Assembly: GCA_030491005.1 (NCBI GenBank) | Contig: JAKZMJ010000026.1 | Coordinates: 29,562 to 93,561, forward strand | Direction: 5' to 3' | Length of the DNA: 64,000 nt | Source: Sulfurospirillum sp. | Lineage (GTDB): Bacteria > Campylobacterota > Campylobacteria > Campylobacterales > Arcobacteraceae | In this document: positions 53,929-62,602 of the stretch, piece after piece | How positions within the stretch are numbered: position 1 is the first letter of the stretch | Layout of the letters: each line of letters starts with the position of its first letter | Translations under genes and position numbers: made by a program | Notes under the pieces: model-generated | What the model was told of the DNA's origin: nothing | Databases searched by the model: none | Seen by the model: only the letters and a program-made list of their open reading frames with translations

Positions 53929-55698
53929 ATGTGTGGTATTGCTGGTTTTATTTCAAAAAAAGAACAAGAAGATAAAAAAAACTATATTCAAAATTTAATA
54001 AAAAGTTTGAAACACAGAGGACCAGATGAAAATGGAGTATTTAATGAAAATGACATTTGTTTATTAAATACTAGACTTAGCATTATTGATGTAAAGCATG
54101 GACAACAACCATTTATTTCAGATGATAAAAATATAATAGTAGTACAAAATGGGGAAATTTATAATTTTGTAGAGATACAAGAAGAGTTAAAACAAAAAGG
54201 TATACGGTTCGATACAAATAGTGATACAGAAGTCATTCTTAGAGCTTATGAATTTTATGGAACTAAGTGTTTTACAAAATTTAACGGTATGTTTGCTATT
54301 GCTATTTATGATAAAAGTAAAAATTTGTTAATTCTAGGAAGAGATAGACTTGGAGTTAAACCTTTATATTTTTATCACAAAGATAATGAATTTTATTTTT
54401 CATCTGAAATTAAAAGTTTTTTATCCTTTAAAGATTTTGATAAGACTATTGATAAGCAGTCAGTTCATAATTATATGAAGTTCAATTATATTCCTATCCC
54501 AAATACGATTTATAAATTTGTAAAGCATATAGAACCTGCATCATTTTATGAAATAAATATAGGAACCTTAGAAATAACTAAAACCAAATATTGGGAAATA
54601 TCAAATATCAAGGAAAATGAAGATATAACAGAAGAAGAAATATTTGAACAAATTGATGATATATTAACAGATGCTATTAAAATACGACTTAGAAGTGATG
54701 TAGGTATTGGTGCATTTTTAAGTGGTGGGCTGGATTCTAGTTTAGTATGTGCTATGACAAAAGAGAAATTTGATGTATCGTTGGATACATATTCTATAGG
54801 TTTTAAAGAAAAAAAATATGATGAGTCCATATATGCAAAACAAGTAGCAGAGTATTGTGGATTAAATAACAATATACATATATTAAAAAGTGATATTATA
54901 GACTTGTGGAATACTACAACATGGCATAACGACCAACCACACGGAGATATATCATTTATACCTACATATATATTGTCAAAGTTTGCATCTAAAGATTATA
55001 AATTAGTCTTTACAGGAGATGGTGCTGATGAGGCTTTTGCAGGATATACAAAATATTTTAATATTATAAACAATGATTTAAGTAATTATTTTGACTCAAT
55101 ATCTTTAATCAAAGATGACAAAGAATTTGATAAATTATATCAAGATGATTTTAAAAGTAGTATTGATTATGATATTCCCTATAAAATATTTACTGATACA
55201 GTTAGCGAATTAAGTGAAAAAGATGATATTAATAAGATCTTACATTTTGATACAAGACAGTTATTACCTGGAAATAATCTCGTAAAGCCAGACAAAATGG
55301 CGATGGCAAATTCACTAGAAACTAGAAGCCCCTTGCTTGATTATAGATTATTTGAGCTAACACAATCACTGCCTGGTAATTTTAAGCTTAATAAAAATGA
55401 AACAAAATATATACTTAAGAAATTTGCATTAAAATATTTACCTTACGATATAGTTTATAGAAAAAAACAAATGTTTACCGTACCAATAGGAGAATGGTTT
55501 AAGGAAAATCTAAAAGAATATGTTACAGATATTATCACTAGTAGCAGTTTAAATAGTAGAAATATTTTTAATGAAGTGTATTTAAAAAAGATATTAGATG
55601 AGCATATAACAAATAAGAAGGATTACACAAGAGAGTTAAGGGCAATAGTAAATTTAGAGCTATGGTTTAGGGTGTTTGATGATAGGTTTGAGACTTAA
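53929..55698 (+). CDS. asnB: Glutamine-hydrolysing asparagine synthetase-like amidotransferase
   Basis: This 589-residue protein has the N-terminal glutaminase with Cys2 (MCGIAGFISKK), NGEIYNF, and the synthetase domain with GAFLSGGLDSSLVCAM (PP-loop), FTGDGADEAFAGYTKY and ETRSPLLDYRLFE. AsnB paralogues inside polysaccharide loci often amidate sugar acids; uronate amide formation would suit the upstream UDP-glucuronate-type epimerase. True asparagine synthesis cannot be excluded. Confidence 0.85.
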   Translation: MCGIAGFISKKEQEDKKNYIQNLIKSLKHRGPDENGVFNENDICLLNTRLSIIDVKHGQQPFISDDKNIIVVQNGEIYNFVEIQEELKQKGIRFDTNSDTEVILRAYEFYGTKCFTKFNGMFAIAIYDKSKNLLILGRDRLGVKPLYFYHKDNEFYFSSEIKSFLSFKDFDKTIDKQSVHNYMKFNYIPIPNTIYKFVKHIEPASFYEINIGTLEITKTKYWEISNIKENEDITEEEIFEQIDDILTDAIKIRLRSDVGIGAFLSGGLDSSLVCAMTKEKFDVSLDTYSIGFKEKKYDESIYAKQVAEYCGLNNNIHILKSDIIDLWNTTTWHNDQPHGDISFIPTYILSKFASKDYKLVFTGDGADEAFAGYTKYFNIINNDLSNYFDSISLIKDDKEFDKLYQDDFKSSIDYDIPYKIFTDTVSELSEKDDINKILHFDTRQLLPGNNLVKPDKMAMANSLETRSPLLDYRLFELTQSLPGNFKLNKNETKYILKKFALKYLPYDIVYRKKQMFTVPIGEWFKENLKEYVTDIITSSSLNSRNIFNEVYLKKILDEHITNKKDYTRELRAIVNLELWFRVFDDRFET

Positions 55699-55700
55699 TT

Positions 55701-57431
55701 ATGTTTAATTTAAATAGAAAATTTTTAAATTTTTTTGTAATTCTTATTTTAACAATATGCACATTCCTTTGGACATTTTTTATATTTAAAATACAAATTA
55801 ATTATACTATCATAGTATTTGTTTTATTTATTAGATTTTTTTCTTCTTTATTTATATTTAAAGACTATTCATTATCTTGGTCAAAAGCATCTCAAAAAAC
55901 ATTTTTGATGAAAAGTGCAGTGTATATCATAGCTTTTATTATATATATGCCATTTATTTATGGTGATTATAGTATATCATTTATGCTTTCTGAACTTTTT
56001 TTATATCTTTTTGCAATAAATTTTTTAATGTATGCATATCATTTCTTTATAAATAAAAGTAGTATAAATAAAAACAAGTCTATTGTTATTTATGGTGCTG
56101 GTAAAGCTGGTTTACAATTAGAAAAAGAGTTTGTTAATTCAGAATATAAAATAATTTGTTTTATAGATGATGAGAAAATTTTACAAAATAGATCAATAGA
56201 TGCTATTTCTATTCTTTCAAGAGAAAAGTATTTATTAAAGTATACAAATAAGAAACTTGATATGATGATTATTGCTATGCCATCAACATCAAAAGATAAT
56301 ATTAAAAATATATATAATGATATGCAAGATTCATTTCAAACAATTAAAATATTGCCAAGTTTAGAAAATATTCTCAAAAAGGAAAACTTTACTAGACAAT
56401 TAAAAGATATAACAGTAGAAGATTTATTAGCAAGGCACCCTAGAGATCTAGACAAAAGACAAATTAAATCTTTTATTCAAAATAAAGTAGTGTTAATTAC
56501 AGGTGCAGGTGGTAGTATAGGATCTGAAATATCAAGACAATGTAGGAAGTTTGAAGCTAGACAGTTAATTTTAATAGACCATAGTGAAATCAATCTTTAT
56601 ACTATTACTGAAGAATTAAATGATTTTAATATTGTATCAGTTATGAAAACAGTTTTAAACAAAGAATCACTAAGACATACATTTGAAACATATAAACCAA
56701 ATATTGTTATACATGCGGCTGCTTATAAGCATGTGCCTTTAGTTGAGGACAATATATTATCTGGAATTACAAATAATATATTAGGTACAAAAAACTGTAT
56801 AGATTTAGCTATTGAATTTAATGTAGAAAAATTTGTACTAATTTCAACAGATAAAGCAGTACGACCTACAAATGTAATGGGTGCTACTAAAAGAATATGT
56901 GAGTTATATGCTCAAAATGTTATTCCTAAAAATACAGAAATAGTATCAGTTAGATTTGGAAATGTATTAGGCTCTTCAGGTAGCGTTATTCCAAAATTTA
57001 AAGCACAAATTGAACAAGGAAATAATATAACGGTAACGCATCCTGATATTACAAGATATTTTATGCTCATACCTGAAGCTTGTGAACTTGTACTTCAAGC
57101 AGGTGCCATTGCTAAAGGTGGCGAGATATTTATTTTAGATATGGGTGAACCTATAAAAATAGTTGATTTAGCAAATAAAATGATTGATTTAAGTGGAAAG
57201 AATAATATTAAAATAGAATTTTGTGGTCTAAGACCTGGGGAAAAGTTATACGAAGAATTGCTAATTAATGATAGTGAGAGTAAAACTATTTATGAATCAA
57301 TCACAGTTGCAAAACCTACATTGTATGATATAGATAAATTAAATGTTGATATTGAAAATCTTTGTAATACTTTAGAGCCTTTAAGGAAATTAAAAGAAGT
57401 AGTTCCAGAGTTTGAACATAAACTAAACTAA
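55701..57431 (+). CDS. Membrane UDP-GlcNAc 4,6-dehydratase (PglF/WbpM family)
   Basis: This 576-residue protein has four N-terminal membrane helices (residues about 8-115), a CoA-binding-like Rossmann unit (VIYGAGKAGLQLEKEF) and a catalytic SDR domain (VLITGAGGSIGSEISRQ, HAAAYKHVPLVEDN, STDKAVRPTNVMGATKR, VRFGNVLGSSGSVIP). It makes UDP-4-keto-6-deoxy-GlcNAc for the PglC-type transferase. The required aminotransferase is not adjacent. It is the last gene of the long operon. Confidence 0.88.
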   Translation: MFNLNRKFLNFFVILILTICTFLWTFFIFKIQINYTIIVFVLFIRFFSSLFIFKDYSLSWSKASQKTFLMKSAVYIIAFIIYMPFIYGDYSISFMLSELFLYLFAINFLMYAYHFFINKSSINKNKSIVIYGAGKAGLQLEKEFVNSEYKIICFIDDEKILQNRSIDAISILSREKYLLKYTNKKLDMMIIAMPSTSKDNIKNIYNDMQDSFQTIKILPSLENILKKENFTRQLKDITVEDLLARHPRDLDKRQIKSFIQNKVVLITGAGGSIGSEISRQCRKFEARQLILIDHSEINLYTITEELNDFNIVSVMKTVLNKESLRHTFETYKPNIVIHAAAYKHVPLVEDNILSGITNNILGTKNCIDLAIEFNVEKFVLISTDKAVRPTNVMGATKRICELYAQNVIPKNTEIVSVRFGNVLGSSGSVIPKFKAQIEQGNNITVTHPDITRYFMLIPEACELVLQAGAIAKGGEIFILDMGEPIKIVDLANKMIDLSGKNNIKIEFCGLRPGEKLYEELLINDSESKTIYESITVAKPTLYDIDKLNVDIENLCNTLEPLRKLKEVVPEFEHKLN

Positions 57432-57478
57432 TACTAATGTATTATAGTTTACTTCAAAAAACAAAAGGAGAATATTAA

Positions 57479-57769
57479 ATGAGATTATCAAGTCAAACTA
57501 TTTTGATTTTAAAAGAAACTATAGTTAAATATATAAAAAATCCTAAAATCATCCTTTTTGGAAGCCGTGTAGATGACAATAAAAAAGGTGGAGATATAGA
57601 TATCTTAGTAGAAACAAAAGAAAATATCACAATAAAGACGCAGATTAAAATATTAGCAGAGTGTGAAATAAAAGGAATAAATAGAAAAATAGATATGATT
57701 TTTAAAACACCATTTAATAAAGAACAGTCCATTTTTAAAACAGCTATAAAAGAGGGTATTATACTGTGA
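57479..57769 (+). CDS. MNT nucleotidyltransferase antitoxin (second intact pair)
   Basis: This 96-residue protein has IILFGSRVDDNKKGGDIDILVE with the G-S and D-x-D elements (FGSRVDD, GGDIDIL) and RKIDMIFK as the third acidic position. It resembles the HI0073-type half of MNT/HEPN modules. A strong AAGGAG lies 8 bases before the ATG. It overlaps the HEPN gene by 4 bases. Confidence 0.85.
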   Translation: MRLSSQTILILKETIVKYIKNPKIILFGSRVDDNKKGGDIDILVETKENITIKTQIKILAECEIKGINRKIDMIFKTPFNKEQSIFKTAIKEGIIL

Positions 57770-58203
57770 TAGATGATATTATTGAAAAAGTAAATTTACA
57801 TAAAAAAAGAGCAAAATCTGCTTTAGAGGAGATAAAAGAGTGGGAAACTTTAGATTGTGAAATATTTGAGAACTTTGAAAAGATAAAAACTATTGATACC
57901 TTTATATATCGATTTATAAAATTTCAAGATATGATGGGTGAAAAATTATTTAAAATATTTTTAGATGAGATTGGGGAATATAAAGACAATATGTCTTTAT
58001 TGGATATTTTGGATAAACTTGAAAAATTTGAGATAATTGAAGATGCTATGGAGTGGATGGAGTATCGAAAATTAAGAAATAAATTAACCCACGAATATCC
58101 AAATAATGAAGAAAATGTTATTGCTGGTATAAAACTAGCAATTGAAGTATTTAATAAAATTGAAACTATTTTAGTAAATATTATAGATTATAAAAATCGA
58201 TAA
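57766..58203 (+). CDS. HEPN toxin (HI0074-like, second intact pair)
   Basis: This 145-residue helical protein has FIKFQDMMGEKLFKIFLDE and the catalytic HEPN motif RNKLTHEY (R-x4-H) near residue 108, so it is a candidate active RNase of the MNT/HEPN toxin-antitoxin type. The start is GTG, coupled to the MNT stop. Confidence 0.85.
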   Translation: MIDDIIEKVNLHKKRAKSALEEIKEWETLDCEIFENFEKIKTIDTFIYRFIKFQDMMGEKLFKIFLDEIGEYKDNMSLLDILDKLEKFEIIEDAMEWMEYRKLRNKLTHEYPNNEENVIAGIKLAIEVFNKIETILVNIIDYKNR

Positions 58204-58276
58204 GGACAGAAATAAACCTTTTTATTTCAAGTAAAATAATCCAGTGTTTTATGTAATATGTCATACTTTCCAAATA

Positions 58277-58305
58277 TTGACAAAAGATACTAAATATTGT
58301 ATTCT
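58277..58305 (+). promoter_or_regulatory. Promoter of the Phd/RelE-type toxin-antitoxin pair
   Basis: A perfect TTGACA is followed after 17 bases by TATTCT, 29 bases before the antitoxin ATG, with AAAGGA as ribosome site. The antitoxin would be expected to bind near here and repress. Confidence 0.65.
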
Positions 58306-58333
58306 ATTAAATATCAATTAAAGGACTTTTATT

Positions 58334-58585
58334 ATGCAACCAATTTTTGCAAACTATACTGCAAGTATAACTGAGCTTAAAAAATCACCTACACAATTAC
58401 TTAAAGATGCTGGGGATGAAGCAGTAGCAATTTTAAATCATAATGTAGCAAGTGCTTATTTAGTACCAAGTGTTTTATACGAACATATGATGGATGTGAT
58501 GGATGATTATTATTTACGGAAAGATATTGATGAAGCTTTAATGAATAAGGATAAACCAATTCGTGTAAATATAGATGACATATAA
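58334..58585 (+). CDS. Phd/StbD-family antitoxin
   Basis: This 83-residue protein has FANYTASITELKKSPTQLLK and VAILNHNVASAYLVPSVLYE, the N-terminal DNA-binding fold of Phd/YefM/StbD antitoxins, and an acidic C-terminus that would cover the toxin. It overlaps the toxin gene by 11 bases. Confidence 0.85.
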   Translation: MQPIFANYTASITELKKSPTQLLKDAGDEAVAILNHNVASAYLVPSVLYEHMMDVMDDYYLRKDIDEALMNKDKPIRVNIDDI

Positions 58586-58868
58586 TCTTGAATTTAAACC
58601 AAAGGCTCTTAAAGAGTGGAAAAAATTAGATTCTGTTATTAAAATTCAATTTCAGAAAAAATTGAAAGAAAGACTCACTACTCCTAAAGTTCAAAAAGAT
58701 AAACTTAGTGGATATGCCAATGTATATAAAATAAAGTTCAGAAGTTCAGGATTTAGGTTGGCTTATGAGATTAAAGACAATGAAATACTTGTTTTAGTTT
58801 TAAGTGTAGGGAAAAGAGAAAATAATAAAGTATATACTAATTTAGATGAGCGAAAAAGAAAGAGTTAA
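58575..58868 (+). CDS. RelE-family mRNA-interferase toxin
   Basis: This 97-residue basic protein has YNLEFKPKALKEWKKLD, KLSGYANVYKIKFRSSGFRL and LVLSVGKRENNKVY, the RelE/StbE layout. It cleaves mRNA on the ribosome unless bound by the antitoxin. Confidence 0.88.
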   Translation: MTYNLEFKPKALKEWKKLDSVIKIQFQKKLKERLTTPKVQKDKLSGYANVYKIKFRSSGFRLAYEIKDNEILVLVLSVGKRENNKVYTNLDERKRKS

Positions 58869-58944
58869 GATAGGATTTAATGGAAAAAAATACGATAAAT
58901 TATTGTAGTTTTAATAAAAATTGGCTCTAAATTTTAAAGAAGTT

Positions 58945-58985
58945 AATATGAATATATTTAGAATTGGTATTGACAAATGGGGACA
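58945..58985 (+). mobile_element. Terminal fragment of the IS3-family element
   Basis: This 41-base stretch matches the transposase-side end of the same IS (compare 62562-62602) at about 37 positions and ends GGGGACA, followed by G as at the other ends. No other IS sequence adjoins it, so it is a deletion scar. The rest of 58869-59187, a 319-base gap, holds only this, a poly-T-centred inverted repeat near 59082-59102 and the hairpin at 59110. Confidence 0.75.
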
Positions 58986-59109
58986 GAATAGTAATTAGTA
59001 AAATTGAAACTATACAATAAGTAAAAGGTAAGGCATAATTGCTTTCGAACATACAAGCTCCTAGTTTTCTTATTGTTTAAGCTTTTTTTTTGTAAGCTTA
59101 GTGTTTGAA

Positions 59110-59153
59110 ATGCCTAAATAAAATATAATTATATTATATTCTATTTTAGGCAT
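59110..59153 (+). promoter_or_regulatory. Inverted repeat with TATA-rich centre ahead of the Wzz-like gene
   Basis: ATGCCTAAA and TTTTAGGCAT bracket an AT-only stretch containing TATAAT-like and TATATT-like elements, 35 bases before the start of the Wzz-like gene. It could be an operator around a promoter or a leader hairpin. Confidence 0.4.
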
Positions 59154-59187
59154 TACTAGTTATTTAAAATTTAAGGATAATATAAAT

Positions 59188-60351
59188 ATGAATGAAATTA
59201 CCAAGTATGAAGAAGATGAGATAGATTTGAAAGAATTATGGAAAATAATAGTAAAGAAAAAAATATTTATTCTGCTTTTTACTTTTATCATCACAAGTAT
59301 AGCACTTATATGGGTGATGACAAGAACACCTATATATGAAGTGAAATCAAATATACAAATTGGATTTATTGAAAAAGATTTAATAGTAGAACCAAGTACT
59401 TTAATTAAGATATTAAATGTAATATTTAATGTTGAAGATAAAATCTCAACAAAAAAAGATTTTATCTCAGAAGTTACTAGTATAAGTGCGAATAAAAAGG
59501 TTCAAAATTTTATAGAGATTAAAACTCAAGCTATTTCAAACGATGAAGCATTAAAGAAAAATGAAGAAGTAGTATCTTATATTAAAAAAAAATATAAGAG
59601 TAAAGTCGAGCAATACATACTTATTAATAAGAATAATATAAAAGCACTTAAAATACAAATAAGTGATATAGATAATTTAAGAAGTAAAAATCTAAAAAGA
59701 CAAATAAAAATACTTAAAACTCAAAATATAGTTCAAATTGATAAAAAAGTACTTTTTTATAAAAACAATAAAATAAAAACTTTAAAAGAAGAAATAACAC
59801 TTTATACAAATAAGTTACAAAAAGATAGAAAATCATTAGAACAAATGTATACAAATGATAATATGAATACTACAGCCTTAGCTAACTCTTCTTTTCGAAC
59901 GATTAATTATCAAAATTTAATTATATCTTCTCAAGCTAAGATAGAAGAGTTAGAACTAAAAGTTCAATTAATTAATAAGGTTACAATACCAGATTTAGAA
60001 ATCCAAAAATACAATATTATATATGAAACACTTGTGAAATTAGAATATAAATTAAATGTTGATTTAAAAAATGAAAAAATTAAATTACAAGAAGAGATAC
60101 TTGAATATAAATTTAAAAACTCTAAGAACAATGTACAAAATAGTGTAGTAGTTGGTTCTTATATAATTAAGAATTATCCTGTAAAACCAAAGAAAAAACT
60201 AATCATTGTAGTTTCTTTTATAACAGGACTTATACTAGCTATATTTGCAGTATTCTTTTTAAATTTTATTAGTAAAGAAGAAGATACATATGTAAAGGCA
60301 CCTAGCTTGTCTAATAATGGTGGAGGTGTGGGTATCGAAACCCAGTCCTAA
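59188..60351 (+). CDS. Wzz-type polysaccharide chain-length determinant
   Basis: This 387-residue inner-membrane protein has the PCP layout: IDLKELWKIIVKKKIFI then membrane helix 1 (about residues 25-45), RTPIYEVKSNIQIG, a long coiled-coil periplasmic section, and the proline-lysine element NYPVKPKKKLIIVVS leading to helix 2 (about 335-360). It sets the length of the surface glycan. The last 11 codons and stop lie inside the antisense of ssrA (from 60318), giving a glycine-rich tail (NNGGGVGIETQS) not expected in the family. Confidence 0.85.
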   Translation: MNEITKYEEDEIDLKELWKIIVKKKIFILLFTFIITSIALIWVMTRTPIYEVKSNIQIGFIEKDLIVEPSTLIKILNVIFNVEDKISTKKDFISEVTSISANKKVQNFIEIKTQAISNDEALKKNEEVVSYIKKKYKSKVEQYILINKNNIKALKIQISDIDNLRSKNLKRQIKILKTQNIVQIDKKVLFYKNNKIKTLKEEITLYTNKLQKDRKSLEQMYTNDNMNTTALANSSFRTINYQNLIISSQAKIEELELKVQLINKVTIPDLEIQKYNIIYETLVKLEYKLNVDLKNEKIKLQEEILEYKFKNSKNNVQNSVVVGSYIIKNYPVKPKKKLIIVVSFITGLILAIFAVFFLNFISKEEDTYVKAPSLSNNGGGVGIETQS

Positions 60352-60711
60352 AACCATTACTACTAGCGTCTACATGCTTAGAAGGATTGTAAAGTTTCAC
60401 TTTCTTAGCAGCACAATCCGCAAGGCAACTAAAAAGCTAAGATCAAGAATGTTTCAAAAAAAATTGATCACATTTTTTAAGATAATCTATCTGGGTGAAT
60501 CCACTATTATCTGCATAGATAGAATCTACAGAGTGAACCTCCAAAGTCTCAAGCCCCTAAAGGCGAGTCTTGGTTGAACTTATGCTACTTTAGCGTAAGC
60601 TGGAGCGTAATTTGTATTGTTTGCGTCTAAAAAAAATGAGCCGCTTAAACGGTATGCTCAGACCGACATGCAACTAATCCTCATGGCTCCAGTCGAAGCC
60701 AGTTCACCCCC
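60318..60711 (-). ncRNA. ssrA: tmRNA (ribosome rescue RNA)
   Basis: On the minus strand the gene starts GGGGGTGAACTGGCTTCGAC and ends with a T-arm-like GGTTTCGATACC and an encoded CCA at 60318-60320. The 394-base length fits bacterial tmRNA. The tag frame at 60580-60624 encodes ANNTNYAPAYAKVA followed by TAA, very similar to the Campylobacter tag ANNVKFAPAYAKAA. With SmpB it frees stalled ribosomes and marks the peptide for proteolysis. The 3' end overlaps the last 34 bases of the convergent Wzz-like gene. Confidence 0.95.
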
Positions 60712-60845
60712 ATAACAAAGTAACCAATACAACTAATTACTATGATAGGTATTAAGATTATATACAAATAATCTTAAATACTTTCTTATAGAGCCACTTG
60801 CAAATTAGCAAATAAGTTCATAATTTAGGTTTTTATTTGTAAAAA

Positions 60846-60914
60846 AAGTTGAATCAAATTTTAAATAAGTTATAATTTTATATCCTAAAATTTAACAGAA
60901 AAGAGATTCAACTT
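60846..60914 (+). promoter_or_regulatory. Promoter/leader enclosed by a 10-bp inverted repeat
   Basis: AAGTTGAATC (60846-60855) and GATTCAACTT (60905-60914) are exact inverted copies around a 49-base stretch with TATAAT at 60870-60875. The second arm ends immediately before the ATG at 60915. It resembles the control region of a gene that the IS interrupted. Confidence 0.4.
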
Positions 60915-60930
60915 ATGAAAAATATTATAC
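60915..60930 (+). pseudogene. Start of an unknown gene interrupted by IS copy B
   Basis: ATG followed by AAA AAT ATT ATA reads MKNII and then meets the IS end at 60931. It lies behind a plausible promoter. What followed cannot be told, because the DNA on the far side of the IS is an inverted IS fragment and then an opposite-strand gene. Confidence 0.35.
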
Positions 60931-60979
60931 TGTCCCTCTTTGTCAATACCAATCCTAAATATATTTATATTCCAAACCT

Positions 60980-61951
60980 CTAAGCTACCTTTAGTAACAC
61001 TTCTTTAGCATTATAACATTTATCATTAGAACAATTATAATATGCTTCATCTGGTGTTAAATAATCTATTGCAGAATGCAATCTTTCTTTATTGTAAATA
61101 TTAATATATTCATCTATTCCTTTTCTTGCCTCCTTGATATCTTTATATGAAGATGGATATACATCTTCATATTTTAATGTTCTCCAAAATCTTTCAATAA
61201 CAATATTATCAATTGACCTCCCTTTTGCATCCATAGATATGGATATTCCATTATCTATTGATATTTGAATATGTTCATTTGCCGTGTATTGACTCCCTTG
61301 ATCAGTATTTAATATTTGAGGTTTTGGATAGAGAGATAATGCTTTATTTAACACACTAGTTGTCAATGATACATCCATTGAATTAGATAACTTCCATGAT
61401 AATATTTTCTTAGTATTCCAATGTATAATAGCAGCCAAATAAACAAAGCCTTTCTCTAGTCGAATATAAGTTATATCTGTACTCCATACTTTATTTGGAG
61501 TATCTATGATTACTTGATTTTTATCATTTTTAAACTCTTTTAAAAGGTATGGATATTTCTTATGTTCTTTATTAGCTATAGTAGTTCTAGCCTTGGGATA
61601 TAAAGCTCTTATACCCATAAATTTAATAGCTGTTTTTATCAGTTTTCTACCAACATTTAAACCCAATCTAGCCAAGAGTTTAACTATCCTTCTAGTACCA
61701 TAGTATGGGTGCTTTGTGTGTATTACATCTATCGTATTTAAAAGCTTCATATCTTCATCAGAACTAAATGAAATTACAGGTTCATAGTAGTGTGCTGTTT
61801 TAGATATATCTAATAATTTCAATTGCTTATTTAATGATAGTTTATGCTTGATATCAATCATCTCTTTTCTCTTATTTAATGATACCAAGCTTACGAGCTT
61901 TCCCTCAAGAAAATCTTTCTCTAAAGTTAATTCACCAACTTTCTTTGCCAT
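60980..61951 (-). CDS. IS3-family transposase OrfB
   Basis: This 323-residue protein has the HTH_21-like YYGTRRIVKLLARLGL and the rve integrase core with the three catalytic acids in VWSTDITYIRLEKG, LNTDQGSQYTANEH and DNIVIERFWRTLKYED. The C-terminus is intact (RLHSAIDYLTPDEAYY). The frame is open upstream of the ATG through the coiled coil of OrfA, so a longer product would need a start or a shift near the palindrome at 62095. Confidence 0.92.
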   Translation of the reverse strand: MAKKVGELTLEKDFLEGKLVSLVSLNKRKEMIDIKHKLSLNKQLKLLDISKTAHYYEPVISFSSDEDMKLLNTIDVIHTKHPYYGTRRIVKLLARLGLNVGRKLIKTAIKFMGIRALYPKARTTIANKEHKKYPYLLKEFKNDKNQVIIDTPNKVWSTDITYIRLEKGFVYLAAIIHWNTKKILSWKLSNSMDVSLTTSVLNKALSLYPKPQILNTDQGSQYTANEHIQISIDNGISISMDAKGRSIDNIVIERFWRTLKYEDVYPSSYKDIKEARKGIDEYINIYNKERLHSAIDYLTPDEAYYNCSNDKCYNAKEVLLKVA

Positions 61952-62094
61952 ATTATCTTTATCTTTTTGTAGTGTTTCAATTTCTATTTTATACTCTTTT
62001 ACTAAAGCACTTTTATCAAATGCTAAACTTGCATTATCTAAAAACTGTTTCTTCCAATTTAATAAATTCTTTGGTAATACATTCGACAGTTTGC

Positions 62095-62114
62095 CTTGTG
62101 ATATTAATCACAAG
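62095..62114. repeat. Perfect palindrome inside the orfA of IS copy B
   Basis: Identical to 266-285: arms CTTGTGAT and ATCACAAG with a 4-base centre, within the extra stretch of about 45 bases that breaks orfA. Confidence 0.75.
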
Positions 62115-62127
62115 TTGTCCTTTACTC

Positions 62128-62229
62128 TTATTGTGTTGCTATCTCATTTAATGTCTTTGTTCCCTCTAAAACTTCTAAAACTAATTTTGCTTTAAAACTT
62201 GCTGTGTATGTTGTTCTTTTTCTACTCAT
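62128..62229 (-). pseudogene. IS3-family orfA, N-terminal fragment (copy B)
   Basis: The 33-residue start MSRKRTTYTASFKAKLVLEV...LNEIATQ ends in TAA at the palindromic insertion; the rest of OrfA is in the OrfB frame. The state is the same as in copy A. Confidence 0.8.
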
Positions 62230-62318
62230 AATGTAATATCCTCTTTTTTTATCTTTATATTGTATCTATTGGAATAAAAATATTTTATTAATCGGTTGTT
62301 TTATCTGGGGACATTATA

Positions 62319-62602
62319 AATTGACAATATAGTTATTGAAAGATTTTGGAGAACATTAAAATATGAAGATGTATATCCATCTTCATATAAAGATATCAAG
62401 GAGGCAAGAAAAGGAATAGATGAATATATCAATATTTACAATAAAGAGAGATTACATTCTGCAATAGATTATTTAACACCAGATGAAGCATATTATAATT
62501 GTGCTAATGATAAATGTTATAATGCTAAAGAAGTGTTACTAAAGGTAGCTTAGAGGTTTGGAATATAAATATATTTAGGATTGGTATTGACAAAGAGGGA
62601 CA
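62319..62602 (+). mobile_element. 3' fragment of the same IS in inverted orientation (copy C)
   Basis: On the plus strand this reads the end of the transposase from DNIVIERFWRTLKYEDVYPS to EVLLKVA and stop, then the terminal repeat ending AGGGACA at 62602. It is nearly identical to copy B but lacks the first three quarters of the element. Its outer end interrupts the haemagglutinin-like gene. Confidence 0.9.

Larger units (their letters stand above)
60931..62313 (-). mobile_element. IS3-family insertion sequence, full-length copy B
   Basis: This 1383-base element is bounded by TGTCCCTC (60931) and the inverted GGGGACA (62307-62313). It encodes OrfA (broken) and OrfB on the minus strand. TTATA occurs at 60925-60929 and 62314-62318, a possible 5-base target duplication if the end includes the C at 60930. 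It lies next to the oppositely oriented fragment at 62319-62602. Confidence 0.9.

Noticed and set aside
60317..60577. Plus-strand open frame of 86 codons
   Set aside because: It lies entirely over the antisense of the tmRNA, with arginine/lysine-rich unstructured sequence, so it is a chance frame.
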